Part shown: positions 5,468 through 5,515 of the stretch, in pieces
Layout of the letters: each line of letters opens with the position of its first letter
Numbering within the stretch: position 1 is the first letter of the stretch
DNA from: an uncultured Rhodopirellula sp.
Lineage (GTDB): Bacteria; Planctomycetota; Planctomycetia; Pirellulales; Pirellulaceae
NCBI GenBank assembly: GCA_913061385.1
Contig: CAJXTM010000330.1
Span: 1 to 5,515 of the forward strand
Length of the DNA: 5,515 bases
Reading direction: 5' to 3'
Program-made: the position numbers and the translations under genes
Notes under the pieces: generated by a model
The model's database searches: none
What the model was told of the DNA's origin: nothing
What the model saw: the letters and a program-made list of their open reading frames with translations, nothing else

Positions 5468-5515
5468 CTGTCTCTTATACACATCTGACGCTGCCGACGA
5501 CTCCTTACGTGTAGA
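5468..5515 (-). other. Nextera adapter with i5 index (artefact)
   Basis: CTGTCTCTTATACACATCT (5468-5486) is the mosaic end in reverse complement. It is followed by GACGCTGCCGACGA, the Nextera read-1 adapter, then CTCCTTAC (5501-5508), the reverse complement of the standard i5 index GTAAGGAG. The last seven bases, GTGTAGA, begin the reverse complement of the P5 flow-cell sequence. None of this is genomic. Confidence 0.98.

Overview
The window is one insert of bacterial DNA (29-5467) with Illumina Nextera (Tn5 tagmentation) adapter sequence at both ends (1-28 and 5468-5515). Both terminal genes are therefore cut by library fragmentation, not by biology. Only 29-5467 should be treated as genome.

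The source is most likely a planctomycete, probably of the Pirellulaceae / Rhodopirellula type. The clues are a BBP7-type outer-membrane beta-barrel protein, a lone CpaC-like pilus/secretin N-domain protein, a GYF_2-plus-zinc-ribbon protein, a glycine-zipper protein with a His/Tyr/Pro-rich tail, and long n-regions on signal peptides. Base composition looks near 50% GC by eye. This placement rests on family recognition; no 16S or other phylogenetic marker is present.

Layout, left to right. (1) 31-879 (+) is the 3' part of a periplasmic CpaC/RcpA N-domain plus BON-like protein that lacks a secretin channel. (2) 970-2217 (+) is a complete BBP7-like outer-membrane beta-barrel protein. (3) 2218-2455 is non-coding: a short hairpin, a long bidirectional terminator-like hairpin and four tandem copies of a 16-bp unit, lying between converging genes. 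(4) 2456-2860 (-) and 2909-3535 (-) form a likely two-gene operon: first a two-helix membrane protein with a bacterial PH (bPH_2) domain, then a small GYF_2/zinc-ribbon protein. Both start with GTG. (5) 3536-3681 is a divergent control region with a plausible minus-strand promoter and a 10-bp palindrome. (6) 3682-4155 (+) is nrdR, the ribonucleotide reductase repressor. (7) 4321-5025 (+) is an exported glycine-zipper protein with a duplicated helical motif. (8) 5105-5467 (-) is the C-terminal end of a TPR protein.

The theme of most genes is the cell envelope (secretin N-domain, outer-membrane barrel, PH-domain membrane protein, glycine zipper), with nrdR as the one well-defined housekeeping regulator. 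I see no mobile element, CRISPR array, RNA gene or defence system. Nothing here amounts to a clear new system. The best leads are the duplicated motif in the glycine-zipper protein, the stand-alone secretin N-domain protein, and the bPH_2 / GYF-zinc-ribbon pair.
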